Shown here: in pieces, positions 5,965 to 12,713 of the stretch
How the letters are laid out: every line of letters starts with the position of its first letter
Numbering within the stretch: position 1 is the stretch's first letter
NCBI GenBank assembly: GCA_035301545.1
Contig: DATGUA010000029.1
Span: 1-12,713, forward strand
Reading direction: 5' to 3'
Origin: DATGUA01 sp035301545
Lineage (GTDB): Bacteria; Bacillota; Clostridia; Tissierellales; Tissierellaceae
Length of the DNA: 12,713 bases
The notes under the pieces: model-generated
What the model was told of the DNA's origin: nothing
Databases searched by the model: none
Seen by the model: the letters and a program-made list of their open reading frames with translations, nothing else
Made by a program: the position numbers and the translations under genes

Positions 5965-7368
5965 TTAAATAAATATAGCTTTGATTTCTACAAACTCGTC
6001 TATACCATATTTTCCACCTTCTCGACCTAGACCAGAATGTTTGAATCCACCAAAAGGAGCTTGATGAAGAGAGCTACCATTATTTATAGCTACTTCACCT
6101 GTTCGAATTTGTTTTGCTACTTCTATAGCTTCTTTATCTGGGCCAAATACTGCTCCTGATAATCCATACTTGGTATCATTAGCAATATGGATAGCTTCCT
6201 CCACCGTATCATAATAAATTACAGACAAGACTGGTCCAAAAATTTCTTCTCTGGCTATTTCCATATGATTATCTACATCTGTAAATACTACAGGATTTAT
6301 ATAATATCCTTTAGATTCTTTAGGTATTTCTCCTAATAATAATTTAGCCCCTTCTTCTATTCCTTTATTAATATAATAAGAAATTTTATCAAATTGTTTC
6401 TTTGAGGCTACAGGACCAATTACAGTTTCTGGATCTTTAGGATCTCCAAATTTATAGGATTTAGTTTTCTCAATAATCATATCTTCAATATTTTCTTTTT
6501 CATCTCGAGGAACTAGTAGTCTACTATAGGCACTACAGGACTGTCCAGTGTTAAGATATATTTTATCTAAGGTTTTGTTAAGAGCCAGATTATAATCGGC
6601 TCCTTTTAGAATAATAGCAGGGGATTTGCCTCCTAATTCTAAAGTGATTCTTTTAACATCATCTGCTGCTAGTTTAGAAACTTCCCTTCCACCTTTAGTA
6701 GAGCCAGTAAATGTAATCATATTTACATCTTTATGTGTAGATAATACATTTCCTACTTCAGATCCTCTACCAGGAACTAAGTTAAATACACCTTTAGGGA
6801 AACCAACCTTATCTATAGCCTCAGTTAGTAAATAAGCTACAAATGGAGTATTTTGACTAGGTTTTAAAACCATAGTATTACCAGTCAATAATGCAGGGGT
6901 TAATTTTTTCATTATTTGACCTAAAGGATAATTCCATGGAGTTAAGGCACCGACAATTCCTACTGGTTCTTTATTTATTATATAATTATCGTACTTTTCT
7001 TCAAAATTATAGTCTGGAATAATATCTAAATAATATTTCATATCTTTTAGATAAGGAATTACATGAGTATTTAAAGCAAACTTTTGACCACATCCTAATT
7101 CTTTAACTATAGTACTAGCCATATCTTCTTTAATCTCTTCTAACTCATGTAATAGATTTGTCAAGAGTTTAACTCTTTCTTGTAAAGAGGTAAATTGCCA
7201 TTCTTTAAATGCTTCTTTAGCTGCTGTAACGGCCATATTAACATCTTTTTCATTAGAGGCAGGTACACTACCTATAATTTCTTTATTTCCAGGATTTATT
7301 ACTTCAATTTTATCTGTACTATTAGGATTTATCCATGAACCATTAACATAAATTTTATTATAAGACAT
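5965..7368 (-). CDS. Aldehyde dehydrogenase family protein, NAD(P)+-dependent
   Basis: A 467-residue cytosolic enzyme predicted to oxidise an aldehyde to the carboxylic acid with NAD(P)+. The whole ALDH catalytic set is visible: N146 in TPWNYPLG, K169 in VLKPSQNTP, the FTGSTKGGREV nucleotide-binding turn (220-230), E244 in LELGGKSP, and the nucleophile C278 in NTGQSCSAYSRLLV. EEIFGPVLS and the C-terminal FGGFKHSGLGREGG segment are also present. It lacks the CoA-acylating pattern, so a hydrolytic ALDH is expected. Start chosen at ATG 7368, which has AAGGAG nine nt upstream and begins MSYNKIYVNGSW like the family; an ATG 33 nt earlier would add residues that overlap the ribosome site. It is divergent from the lysine-riboswitch operon. 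Substrate cannot be read from the sequence; betaine aldehyde or aminoaldehyde are possibilities only. Confidence 0.9.
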   Translation of the reverse strand: MSYNKIYVNGSWINPNSTDKIEVINPGNKEIIGSVPASNEKDVNMAVTAAKEAFKEWQFTSLQERVKLLTNLLHELEEIKEDMASTIVKELGCGQKFALNTHVIPYLKDMKYYLDIIPDYNFEEKYDNYIINKEPVGIVGALTPWNYPLGQIMKKLTPALLTGNTMVLKPSQNTPFVAYLLTEAIDKVGFPKGVFNLVPGRGSEVGNVLSTHKDVNMITFTGSTKGGREVSKLAADDVKRITLELGGKSPAIILKGADYNLALNKTLDKIYLNTGQSCSAYSRLLVPRDEKENIEDMIIEKTKSYKFGDPKDPETVIGPVASKKQFDKISYYINKGIEEGAKLLLGEIPKESKGYYINPVVFTDVDNHMEIAREEIFGPVLSVIYYDTVEEAIHIANDTKYGLSGAVFGPDKEAIEVAKQIRTGEVAINNGSSLHQAPFGGFKHSGLGREGGKYGIDEFVEIKAIFI

Positions 7369-7377
7369 AATACATCT

Positions 7378-7383
7378 CTCCTT
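7378..7383 (-). promoter_or_regulatory. RBS that fixes the aldehyde dehydrogenase start
   Basis: AAGGAG on the minus strand (fwd CTCCTT), 9 nt before the ATG at 7368. It lies inside the frame that would be read from the earlier ATG at 7401, so that longer start is unlikely. Confidence 0.7.
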
Positions 7384-7450
7384 TACTATAGATATATCCA
7401 AGAAATTAAAGATTAATCAATTATTCTATAAAATTAAGCATAAATACTTC

Positions 7451-7479
7451 TTGACAATACTATAATATAGTGTTAGTAT
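7451..7479 (+). promoter_or_regulatory. Promoter of the lysine-riboswitch operon
   Basis: Consensus TTGACA (7451-7456), a 17-nt spacer and TAGTAT (7474-7479). Transcription would begin near 7486, shortly before the hairpin and aptamer. It is the only strong promoter seen upstream of the five-gene operon. Confidence 0.65.
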
Positions 7480-7521
7480 ATACGTAATTAAAATTCAATA
7501 AAATCCTCATCTATCTTTCAG

Positions 7522-7694
7522 ATGAGGTAGAGGAGCGATACCTATAAGTAGCTATATGGAGGACGGAATCCATTGAAATGTAGTGAAAGGAGCTACCGCC
7601 GAAGGTTTAGAAACCAAAATCTGGACCTGGGACTATATTTAATAAATATAGGACTGCTATTATATTCTAATAATATAATGGTGTGCTATCTCGT
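7522..7694 (+). promoter_or_regulatory. Lysine riboswitch (L-box) aptamer
   Basis: An mRNA leader that binds free lysine and then favours the downstream terminator. Conserved blocks occur in the right order: AGAGGAGCG (7529-7537), TGAAAGG (7584-7590), CGCCGAAGG (7597-7605), GGACTGC (7651-7657) and GTGCTATCTCG (7683-7693). All five helices can be drawn: P1 7522-7530 with 7686-7694 (nine pairs, two wobbles); P2 GTAGCT 7548-7553 with AGCTAC 7591-7596, containing an inner hairpin ATGGA/TCCAT; P3 7603-7610 with 7621-7628; P4 CTATATT 7633-7639 with AATATAG 7645-7651; P5 ATTATATT 7659-7666 with AATATAAT 7672-7679. The high-lysine state should lower expression of the transporter operon behind it. I am confident of the class; ligand binding is by family. 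Confidence 0.93.
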
Positions 7695-7743
7695 AGTAAC
7701 TAGAAAGAAAATGGTGAAGGATATCATTAGCTTAGTCATATTT

Positions 7744-7778
7744 AAAAAAGCACCTGATAACCTATCAGGTGTTTTTTT
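7744..7778 (+). terminator. Riboswitch-controlled intrinsic terminator
   Basis: Stem AAAAAAGCACCTGATA / TATCAGGTGTTTTTTT with loop ACC: 16 pairs including one G:T wobble, ending in seven T. It sits 49 nt after P1 and 28 nt before the first ATG of the operon, the right place for transcriptional control by the lysine aptamer. Confidence 0.92.
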
Positions 7779-7793
7779 AATACCAAAAATTAT

Positions 7794-7800
7794 AAGGGGG
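7794..7800 (+). promoter_or_regulatory. RBS of the solute-binding protein gene
   Basis: AAGGGGG, 6 nt before ATG 7807. It lies beyond the terminator, so it is not masked by the hairpin itself. It fixes the start: the same frame is open from 7573, but that extension runs through the riboswitch and terminator and is not coding. Confidence 0.8.
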
Positions 7801-7806
7801 ATCATA

Positions 7807-8625
7807 ATGAAAAAAAGATTGGGAATATTAGGTGTTATCTTAGTACTTATATCTACAGTACTAATTGGTTGTGGAGAAAAGGAAGAGAAGGAAGATGATG
7901 TATTTAAAGTAGGATTAGAAGCAGGATATGCTCCATTTAATTGGACTCAAAATGATGACTCAAATGGTGGGGTAAAGATAGATGGAAGTTCTGAATATGC
8001 AGGAGGATATGATGTAGAAATAGCTAAAAGAATTGCTGAAGGTCTAGGAAAAGAATTAGTAGTAGTAAAAATAGAATGGGATGGCTTGCTACCTGCATTA
8101 GAATCAGGTGTAATAGATGCAATAGCTGCAGGTATGTCTCCTACTGAAGAACGTAAAAAATCTATAGATTTTACAGATAGGTATTATAAATCAGATTTAG
8201 TTATGGTAGTTAAAAGAGGTAGCGAGTATGAAGATGCTAATTCAATTCAAGATTTTAACGGAGCTAAAGTGACAGCACAATTAAGTACCTTTCACTATAC
8301 AGTAATAGATCAAATAGACGGAGTAATACAAGAAGAAGCTATGTCAGATTTTTCAGCAATGAGAGTGGCTCTGGAATCTGGGATCATAGATGGATATGTG
8401 TCAGAAAGACCTGAAGCTATAAGTGCATCTAATGCTAATGACAATCTAGTTATGGTAGAATTTGAAGATGGATTTGAAACATCAGAAGAAGATACAGCAG
8501 TTGCTGCAGGGCTTAAAAAAGGAAGTGAATTAAGGGAAAAGATAAATGAAGTTTTATCAGAGATTTCAGAAGAAGAACGTCAAGAAATAATGGATGAAGC
8601 TATATTGAATCAACCATCAAATTAA
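7807..8625 (+). CDS. ABC transporter solute-binding lipoprotein, probably lysine-binding
   Basis: A 272-residue family 3 amino-acid-binding protein, exported and anchored to the outer face of the cell membrane. The N-terminus MKKRLGILGVILVLISTVLIGC is a lipoprotein signal peptide with a basic start, hydrophobic core and lipobox LIGC, so C22 is the lipidated residue. The mature part has the expected sequence of blocks: FKVGLEAGYAPFNW (33-46), GGYDVEIAKRIAE (67-79), WDGLLPALESGVIDAI (91-106), AGMSPTEERKKSIDFTDRYY (108-127). R116 is at the position that usually grips the carboxylate of the bound amino acid. Lysine specificity is inferred from the riboswitch upstream, not from pocket residues. 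It is the first gene of the operon, 23 nt before the permease gene. Arginine, ornithine or histidine binding remain possible. Confidence 0.9.
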   Translation: MKKRLGILGVILVLISTVLIGCGEKEEKEDDVFKVGLEAGYAPFNWTQNDDSNGGVKIDGSSEYAGGYDVEIAKRIAEGLGKELVVVKIEWDGLLPALESGVIDAIAAGMSPTEERKKSIDFTDRYYKSDLVMVVKRGSEYEDANSIQDFNGAKVTAQLSTFHYTVIDQIDGVIQEEAMSDFSAMRVALESGIIDGYVSERPEAISASNANDNLVMVEFEDGFETSEEDTAVAAGLKKGSELREKINEVLSEISEEERQEIMDEAILNQPSN

Positions 8626-8648
8626 TAAAGGTTTAAAGGAGTGAAAAA

Positions 8649-9401
8649 ATGAGTCTTGAAATGGTAAGGAAAATATTAATAGATAATTGGCCTATGTTTT
8701 TACGTGGAGCTTATATGACATTATTAATATCTATAACAGCTACTATTCTAGGAGCTATAATAGGATTATTAATTGGAGTAGTTAGAACTATACCAATTCC
8801 AGATAAAGGTATAAAAAGAATACTCTTAAAAATAAACAATGGACTACTTTCTGCTTATATTGAGTTTTTCCGTGGAACTCCTATGATGGTACAGTCAATG
8901 TTTATGTTTTATGGGATAGCAGGTGTATTTGGAATACAAATTAATAGATTATTAGCTGCCATATTTATAGTATCTATTAATACAGGAGCATATATGGCAG
9001 AAATAGTTCGTGGAGGTATAATAGCTATAGATAAAGGACAATTTGAAGCAGCTCATGCTTTAGGAATGAACCATGTAGAAACTATGACAAATATAATATT
9101 ACCACAAGTAATTAGGAATATTTTGCCAGCTACAGGTAATGAGTTTGTAGTAAATATAAAGGATACTTCAGTATTAAATGTAATAAGCGTAACAGAATTA
9201 TATTTTCAAACTAAGTCTATAGCAGGAAATACAGCTATATTTACTGAACCTTTTTTTATAACTTGTATTATTTATTTTATAATGACATTTACTGTAACTA
9301 GAATATTAAGATTTATTGAGAAGAAGTTAGAAGGACCTAAAAATTATAATATTATAGGAAATCAAATGCAGGTACAAAAACCAGAAGATGTTCAGGTGTA
9401 A
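8649..9401 (+). CDS. ABC transporter permease, polar amino acid (HisM/GlnP type)
   Basis: A 250-residue inner membrane permease of the amino-acid uptake type. It starts with a periplasm-facing short stretch and the usual family motif FLRGAYMTLLISITATILGAIIGLLIG (17-43). EFFRGTPMMVQ (72-82) is the hallmark of HisM/HisQ-type permeases. The cytoplasmic EAA loop that docks on the ATPase reads EAAHALGMNHVETMTNIILPQ (133-153), and is followed by the NEFVVNIKDTSVLNVIS segment (164-180) typical of the family. Around five transmembrane helices are apparent. A single permease gene suggests a homodimer. The ATG has AAAGGAG 7 nt upstream and lies 23 nt after the solute-binding gene; the ATPase gene follows 27 nt downstream. 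Substrate follows from the operon and is inferred to be lysine. Confidence 0.93.
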   Translation: MSLEMVRKILIDNWPMFLRGAYMTLLISITATILGAIIGLLIGVVRTIPIPDKGIKRILLKINNGLLSAYIEFFRGTPMMVQSMFMFYGIAGVFGIQINRLLAAIFIVSINTGAYMAEIVRGGIIAIDKGQFEAAHALGMNHVETMTNIILPQVIRNILPATGNEFVVNIKDTSVLNVISVTELYFQTKSIAGNTAIFTEPFFITCIIYFIMTFTVTRILRFIEKKLEGPKNYNIIGNQMQVQKPEDVQV

Positions 9402-9428
9402 ATTAATAGCTAGGAGAAGGGTGAAGGT

Positions 9429-10163
9429 ATGGAAAATATAATAGATATAAAACATTTAAATAAATCGTTCGGAGATCATGAAGTACTGAAAGATATAAAT
9501 ATGTCAGTAAAAAAAGGTGAGGTAGCTTGTATAATTGGTTCCTCTGGATCAGGGAAATCTACCCTTTTAAGATGTGTAAACCTATTGGAGGTACCAAATG
9601 GTGGAGAAATAATCTATAATAATGAAAATATATTAGATGATAATCATGATATTAACCTATATAGAACAAAACTTGGAATGGTATTTCAGCATTTTAATTT
9701 ATTTAATAATTTAAATGTATTAGATAATTGTACGGTAGGACAAATAAAGGTTTTAAATCGGTTTAAAGAAGAGGCAGAAAAGACAGCTAGAAAATATTTA
9801 GAAACAGTAGGAATGTCCCAATATATAAATGCTAAACCGAGGCAATTATCAGGTGGACAAAAACAAAGAGTAGCAATTGCAAGAGCACTTTCTATGGAGC
9901 CAGATGTAATGTTATTTGATGAGCCTACATCTGCATTAGATCCAGAAATGGTAGGAGAGGTATTAAAAATTATGAAAGATCTTACCAGCACAGGACTTAC
10001 TATGTTAGTAGTAACCCATGAAATGGATTTTGCAAAAGATGTTGCTGATAGGGTAATATTTATGGATAAGGGAGTAATAGCAGAAGAAGGAAAACCAGAG
10101 GATATATTTAATAATCCAAAAAAGAAACGAACTAAAGAATTTTTAAAACGAGTATTAAATTAG
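9429..10163 (+). CDS. ABC transporter ATP-binding protein, polar amino acid (GlnQ/HisP type)
   Basis: A 244-residue cytosolic ATPase that powers the importer encoded by the two preceding genes. All nucleotide-binding motifs are intact: Walker A GSSGSGKST (37-45), Q-loop at Q87 in VFQHFNLF, signature LSGGQKQRVAIARAL (140-154), Walker B VMLFDEPTSALD (160-171) with the catalytic E165, and the switch H197 in VVTHEMDFA. The HFNLFNNLNVLDN run and ending GKPEDIFNNPKKKRTKEFLKRVL are characteristic of the polar amino acid subfamily. The length is normal for the subfamily. It completes a three-part importer. The gap to the YfcC-like gene is 31 nt without a terminator, so transcription should continue. 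Confidence 0.95.
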   Translation: MENIIDIKHLNKSFGDHEVLKDINMSVKKGEVACIIGSSGSGKSTLLRCVNLLEVPNGGEIIYNNENILDDNHDINLYRTKLGMVFQHFNLFNNLNVLDNCTVGQIKVLNRFKEEAEKTARKYLETVGMSQYINAKPRQLSGGQKQRVAIARALSMEPDVMLFDEPTSALDPEMVGEVLKIMKDLTSTGLTMLVVTHEMDFAKDVADRVIFMDKGVIAEEGKPEDIFNNPKKKRTKEFLKRVLN

Positions 10164-10182
10164 AAATAAAGCAATGAATAAT

Positions 10183-10188
10183 AGGGGG
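10183..10188 (+). promoter_or_regulatory. RBS that fixes the YfcC-family gene start
   Basis: AGGGGG lies 6 nt before ATG 10195. The in-frame ATG at 10174 is upstream of this site and has no good ribosome site of its own. Confidence 0.7.
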
Positions 10189-10194
10189 ATTGTA

Positions 10195-11598
10195 ATGAAA
10201 GAAAGGAATAAAAGATTTAAAATACCACATACCTATGTAATGCTATTTTCTGTAATGTTAATAATGGCTATACTAACGTATATTATACCAGCTGGAGAGT
10301 TTGATAGGTATCATGATGAAGCTACAGATCGGACCTTAGTAGATTCAGAATCTTTTCATCAGGTAGAACGAAATCCAACAAAGCCTTTTGATTTAGTAAA
10401 AGCAGTTCCAAAAGGTATGGAAGAATCTGCCCAAATTATATTTTTTATATTTATAGTTGGTGGATCATTTCAAATTATAACTGCAACTGGTACTATAGAA
10501 TCAGGTATAGGAAATCTAGCTAAAAAGTTAGATGGAAAAGAAAAAATTATGATTCCAGTATTTGTATTAATATTCTCTATAGGTGGGTTTACCTTTGGTA
10601 TGTCTGAAGAAGTTATAGTTTTTGTGCCTATAGGAATAGCTCTAGCAAGAGCATTAGGATTTGATGCTATTACTGGTACTGCTATGATTAGTTTAGGGGC
10701 AGCTAGTGGTTTTAGTGCAGCAGTGATGAATCCATTTACTATAGGTGTAGCTCAAGGTATAGCAGAACTACCATTATTTTCTGGAGCAGCCTTAAGAATA
10801 GTTGTTTTAATTGTAATGTTAATAATTACATCTATTTATATTATTAGATATGGAGAAAAGGTGAAGAAAGATCCATCTGCTAGTGTAGTTAGAGATTTAG
10901 AAATTGAGGAAAAAGGAAAAAATATAGATATAAACAATTTAATTACTATGACTTTAAAACATAAACTAATACTTCTAATAATAGGTTTAGGATTTATAAC
11001 GCTAGGAATAGGAGTATTTAAATTTGATTGGTATATAGTTGAAATTGGATCTACATTTTTAGCTATGGGTATTCTAAGTGGTTTAGTTGGAGGATTAGGA
11101 CCTAGTAAAGTAGCTGAAGAATTTGTAGAAGGAGCAAAAGGTATTGTATTTGGAGCTTTAGTAGTTGGTGTTGCTAGAGGGATATTAGTTGTAATGACTG
11201 AGGGAATGATTATGGATACTTTAGTTTATAGTTTAAGTAATTTAATAAAGATACTACCAAGATCAATAGCTGTTTTTGGTATGTATATAGTCCAAATTAT
11301 AATTAATTTCTTTATTCCATCAGGTAGTGGTCAGGCAGCAGTTACTATGCCAATAATGACACCTTTAGCAGATTTATTAGGTATAACGAGACAAACTGCA
11401 GTATTAGCATTCCAGTTTGGAGATGCTTTTACTAATTCTATAATACCGACTTCTGGTTCCTTAATGGCTTGTTTATCTATTGGTAATATTCCTTATGAAA
11501 AATGGTTTAAATTTATATGGCCTTTGATGGTAATTTGGTTAGGTGTTGGAGGAGTATTTTTAGTAATTGCTAATGCTATTTCTTATGGTCCATTCTAA
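10195..11598 (+). CDS. YfcC family membrane carrier (C4-dicarboxylate/arginine-ornithine antiporter-like)
   Basis: A 467-residue polytopic membrane protein of the YfcC family in the ion transporter superfamily. Members are often labelled C4-dicarboxylate or basic amino acid exchangers, but few have tested substrates. Family features: FKIPHTYVMLFSVMLIMAILTYIIPAGEFDR (8-38), the VGGSFQIITATGTIESGIG stretch (88-106), GGFTFGMSEEVIVFVPIGIALARALGFDAITG (130-161), GAASGFSAAVMNPFTIGVAQGIAELPLFSG (168-197), and near the end FIPSGSGQAAVTMPIMTPLADLLGITRQTAV and FGDAFTNSIIPTSG. These re-entrant-loop motifs imply about 12 membrane segments in two halves. A charged cytoplasmic stretch lies near residues 220-250. 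Start ATG 10195 is set by AGGGGG. It lies between the lysine-regulated ABC genes and an M20 amidohydrolase, suggesting it imports or exchanges that enzyme's substrate or product; this is inference. Confidence 0.88.
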   Translation: MKERNKRFKIPHTYVMLFSVMLIMAILTYIIPAGEFDRYHDEATDRTLVDSESFHQVERNPTKPFDLVKAVPKGMEESAQIIFFIFIVGGSFQIITATGTIESGIGNLAKKLDGKEKIMIPVFVLIFSIGGFTFGMSEEVIVFVPIGIALARALGFDAITGTAMISLGAASGFSAAVMNPFTIGVAQGIAELPLFSGAALRIVVLIVMLIITSIYIIRYGEKVKKDPSASVVRDLEIEEKGKNIDINNLITMTLKHKLILLIIGLGFITLGIGVFKFDWYIVEIGSTFLAMGILSGLVGGLGPSKVAEEFVEGAKGIVFGALVVGVARGILVVMTEGMIMDTLVYSLSNLIKILPRSIAVFGMYIVQIIINFFIPSGSGQAAVTMPIMTPLADLLGITRQTAVLAFQFGDAFTNSIIPTSGSLMACLSIGNIPYEKWFKFIWPLMVIWLGVGGVFLVIANAISYGPF

Positions 11599-11631
11599 TA
11601 TATTATAAAAGTTAATGAAAGAGGGATTTAA

Positions 11632-12713
11632 ATGAAAGAAAAAATACAAGATTTAATTAAAGATGTAGAAAGTGAATTAATAGACTTAAGTGAATATATA
11701 TATGATAATCCTGAATTAGGATATGAAGAGTATAAATCTTCAAAGGCTCATATAGATCTACTTAAAAATCATAGATTTACTGTAGAAGAAAAATATTTAG
11801 GGATAGATACGGCTTTTAGAGCTGTATATGAATCTGAAAAGGAAGGACCTACTATTGCTTATCTAGCAGAATATGATGCATTACCTGTAATTGGTCATGG
11901 ATGTGGACATAATTTATTAGGCACTGTTAGTACAGGGGCAGGAATTGTATTATCCAAATTAATTGATAATATAGGTGGAAAGGTAGTAGTATTTGGAACT
12001 CCAGCTGAAGAAACAAGTGGTGCTAAAGTTATAATAGCAGATAAAGGCGGATTTAATGATATAGATGTAGCTATGATGGCCCATCCAGATGAAAATTTTC
12101 ATGAAAGTGGAGAGTCTTTAGCAATAGAGCCAATTCAATTTACCTTCAGAGGGAAATCCTCTCATGCAGCCTCAACACCTGAAAAAGGGATAAATGCATT
12201 AGATGGAGTGATACAAACTTTTAATGGAATAAATGCATTAAGGGAACATATATTACCAAATGCTAGAATTCATGGTATAATAACAGAAGGTGGGAAAGCT
12301 GCCAATGTAGTTCCAGATCTAGCAATAGCTCAATTTTATATAAGAGCAAGTAGGAAAAAGTATCTTGTAGAATTAAGTGAAAAAGTAAAAAATTGTGCTA
12401 AAGCTGCTAGCTTAGCTACAGGATCTGAACTAGAGATAAGTAATTATGAATTATCCTATGATGATCTAATAACAAATCAAACTTTATCAGATAGATTTAC
12501 TAAAAATCTAAAAGAGTTTGGAGTAGATAATTGTAAAAAGCCTAAGGAAAGCTTTGGATCTGTAGATATGGGAAATGTAAGTCATATATGCCCTGCCATA
12601 CATCCTAATTTCAGTATATCAGAAGGACAGGAATTGACAGCCCATACTAAAGAATTTGCTCAAGCAACTCTTACAGAGACAGCATATAAAAATGCAGCAA
12701 AAACTATAGGAAG
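11632..12713 (+). CDS. M20 family amidohydrolase/dipeptidase (ACY1L2/PM20D2-like), 3' truncated by window edge
   Basis: A zinc-type hydrolase of the M20 family that cuts an amide bond in an acylated amino acid or dipeptide. 360 codons are present with no stop; the family is about 390-430 residues, so only the C-terminus is missing. The metal-binding block AEYDALPVIGHGCGHNLLGT (79-98) has H89, C91 and H93; this form with GHGCGHNLLG is typical of the ACY1L2/PM20D2 group rather than of ordinary AbgB or hippurate hydrolases. PAEE (124-127) supplies the catalytic glutamate, SSHAA (176-180) the dimerisation-domain histidine, and a late SVDMGNVSHICPAIHP block closes the active site. No signal peptide: cytosolic. 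Start ATG 11632 has AGAGGG 7 nt upstream, 33 nt after the YfcC-like gene. As last visible gene of a lysine-riboswitch operon it may release lysine from a peptide or acyl-lysine (inference). Confidence 0.9.
   Translation, partial: MKEKIQDLIKDVESELIDLSEYIYDNPELGYEEYKSSKAHIDLLKNHRFTVEEKYLGIDTAFRAVYESEKEGPTIAYLAEYDALPVIGHGCGHNLLGTVSTGAGIVLSKLIDNIGGKVVVFGTPAEETSGAKVIIADKGGFNDIDVAMMAHPDENFHESGESLAIEPIQFTFRGKSSHAASTPEKGINALDGVIQTFNGINALREHILPNARIHGIITEGGKAANVVPDLAIAQFYIRASRKKYLVELSEKVKNCAKAASLATGSELEISNYELSYDDLITNQTLSDRFTKNLKEFGVDNCKKPKESFGSVDMGNVSHICPAIHPNFSISEGQELTAHTKEFAQATLTETAYKNAAKTIG

Noticed and set aside
6626..6835. Plus-strand 69-codon open frame inside the aldehyde dehydrogenase
   Set aside because: Antisense shadow of the conserved catalytic region; no ribosome site.
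7391..7420. Minus-strand TTGATT-18-TATATC as aldehyde dehydrogenase promoter
   Set aside because: Predicted start would fall at about 7384, on top of the AAGGAG at 7378-7383, leaving no usable ribosome site; the real promoter was not identified.
7501..7780. T-box or SAM riboswitch as the leader before the ABC operon
   Set aside because: No T-box GGTGG-type antiterminator bulge or SAM-leader motifs; the ordered L-box blocks and five helices fit the lysine class.
7573..7806. In-frame N-terminal extension of the solute-binding protein
   Set aside because: It runs through the lysine aptamer and terminator, has no ribosome site, and would bury the lipoprotein signal peptide; ATG 7807 with AAGGGGG is clearly the start.
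9686..9991. Minus-strand 101-codon open frame inside the ABC ATPase gene
   Set aside because: It is the reverse of the signature and Walker B region of a certain ATPase gene.
1..12713. CRISPR arrays, tRNA/rRNA genes, insertion sequences
   Set aside because: No spaced direct repeats, no tRNA-like cloverleaf or rRNA stretches, and no transposase-like reading frame were seen on either strand.

Overview
The window is AT-rich, gene-dense DNA with AAGGAG-type ribosome binding sites, short intergenic gaps and long hairpin terminators. The gene content is that of an amino-acid-fermenting anaerobe: a methionine gamma-lyase, a sodium:alanine symporter, a YfcC-type carrier and an L-box riboswitch. This points to a low-GC Firmicute (Bacillota), most likely a clostridium-like organism such as a member of the Tissierellia or Clostridia. 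The lineage is inferred from style and gene content only.

Left part (1-3518, mostly + strand): the 3' end of an AGCS-family sodium:alanine symporter, closed by a perfect 42-nt palindrome; a small stand-alone PPC/DUF296-domain protein; then a 429-nt gap. The gap holds a promoter-like sequence, a long perfect palindrome (bidirectional terminator) and, on the minus strand, the last 59 codons of a decayed FAD/NAD(P)H oxidoreductase of the enoate reductase/NADH oxidase type. Next comes a complete methionine gamma-lyase (megL) with its own terminator.

Middle part (3530-7368): a two-gene pseudouridine catabolic operon, psuK-psuG, overlapping by 7 nt and ending in a strong terminator. Convergent to it on the minus strand are a 92-residue protein of unknown function with a His/Cys-rich tail and, further upstream, a complete aldehyde dehydrogenase.

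Right part (7451-12713, + strand): the most interesting region. A consensus-like promoter leads into a five-helix lysine (L-box) riboswitch followed by an intrinsic terminator. Behind it are five co-directional genes with 22 to 33 nt between them and no internal terminator: a lipoprotein solute-binding protein, an ABC permease, an ABC ATPase, a YfcC-family carrier and an M20 amidohydrolase of the ACY1L2/PM20D2 type that runs off the window. The riboswitch marks the ABC transporter as a probable lysine importer. It also suggests that the last two genes import or exchange a lysine-containing compound and hydrolyse it to free lysine, giving a lysine-scavenging operon under one RNA switch. The substrates are inferred, not shown.
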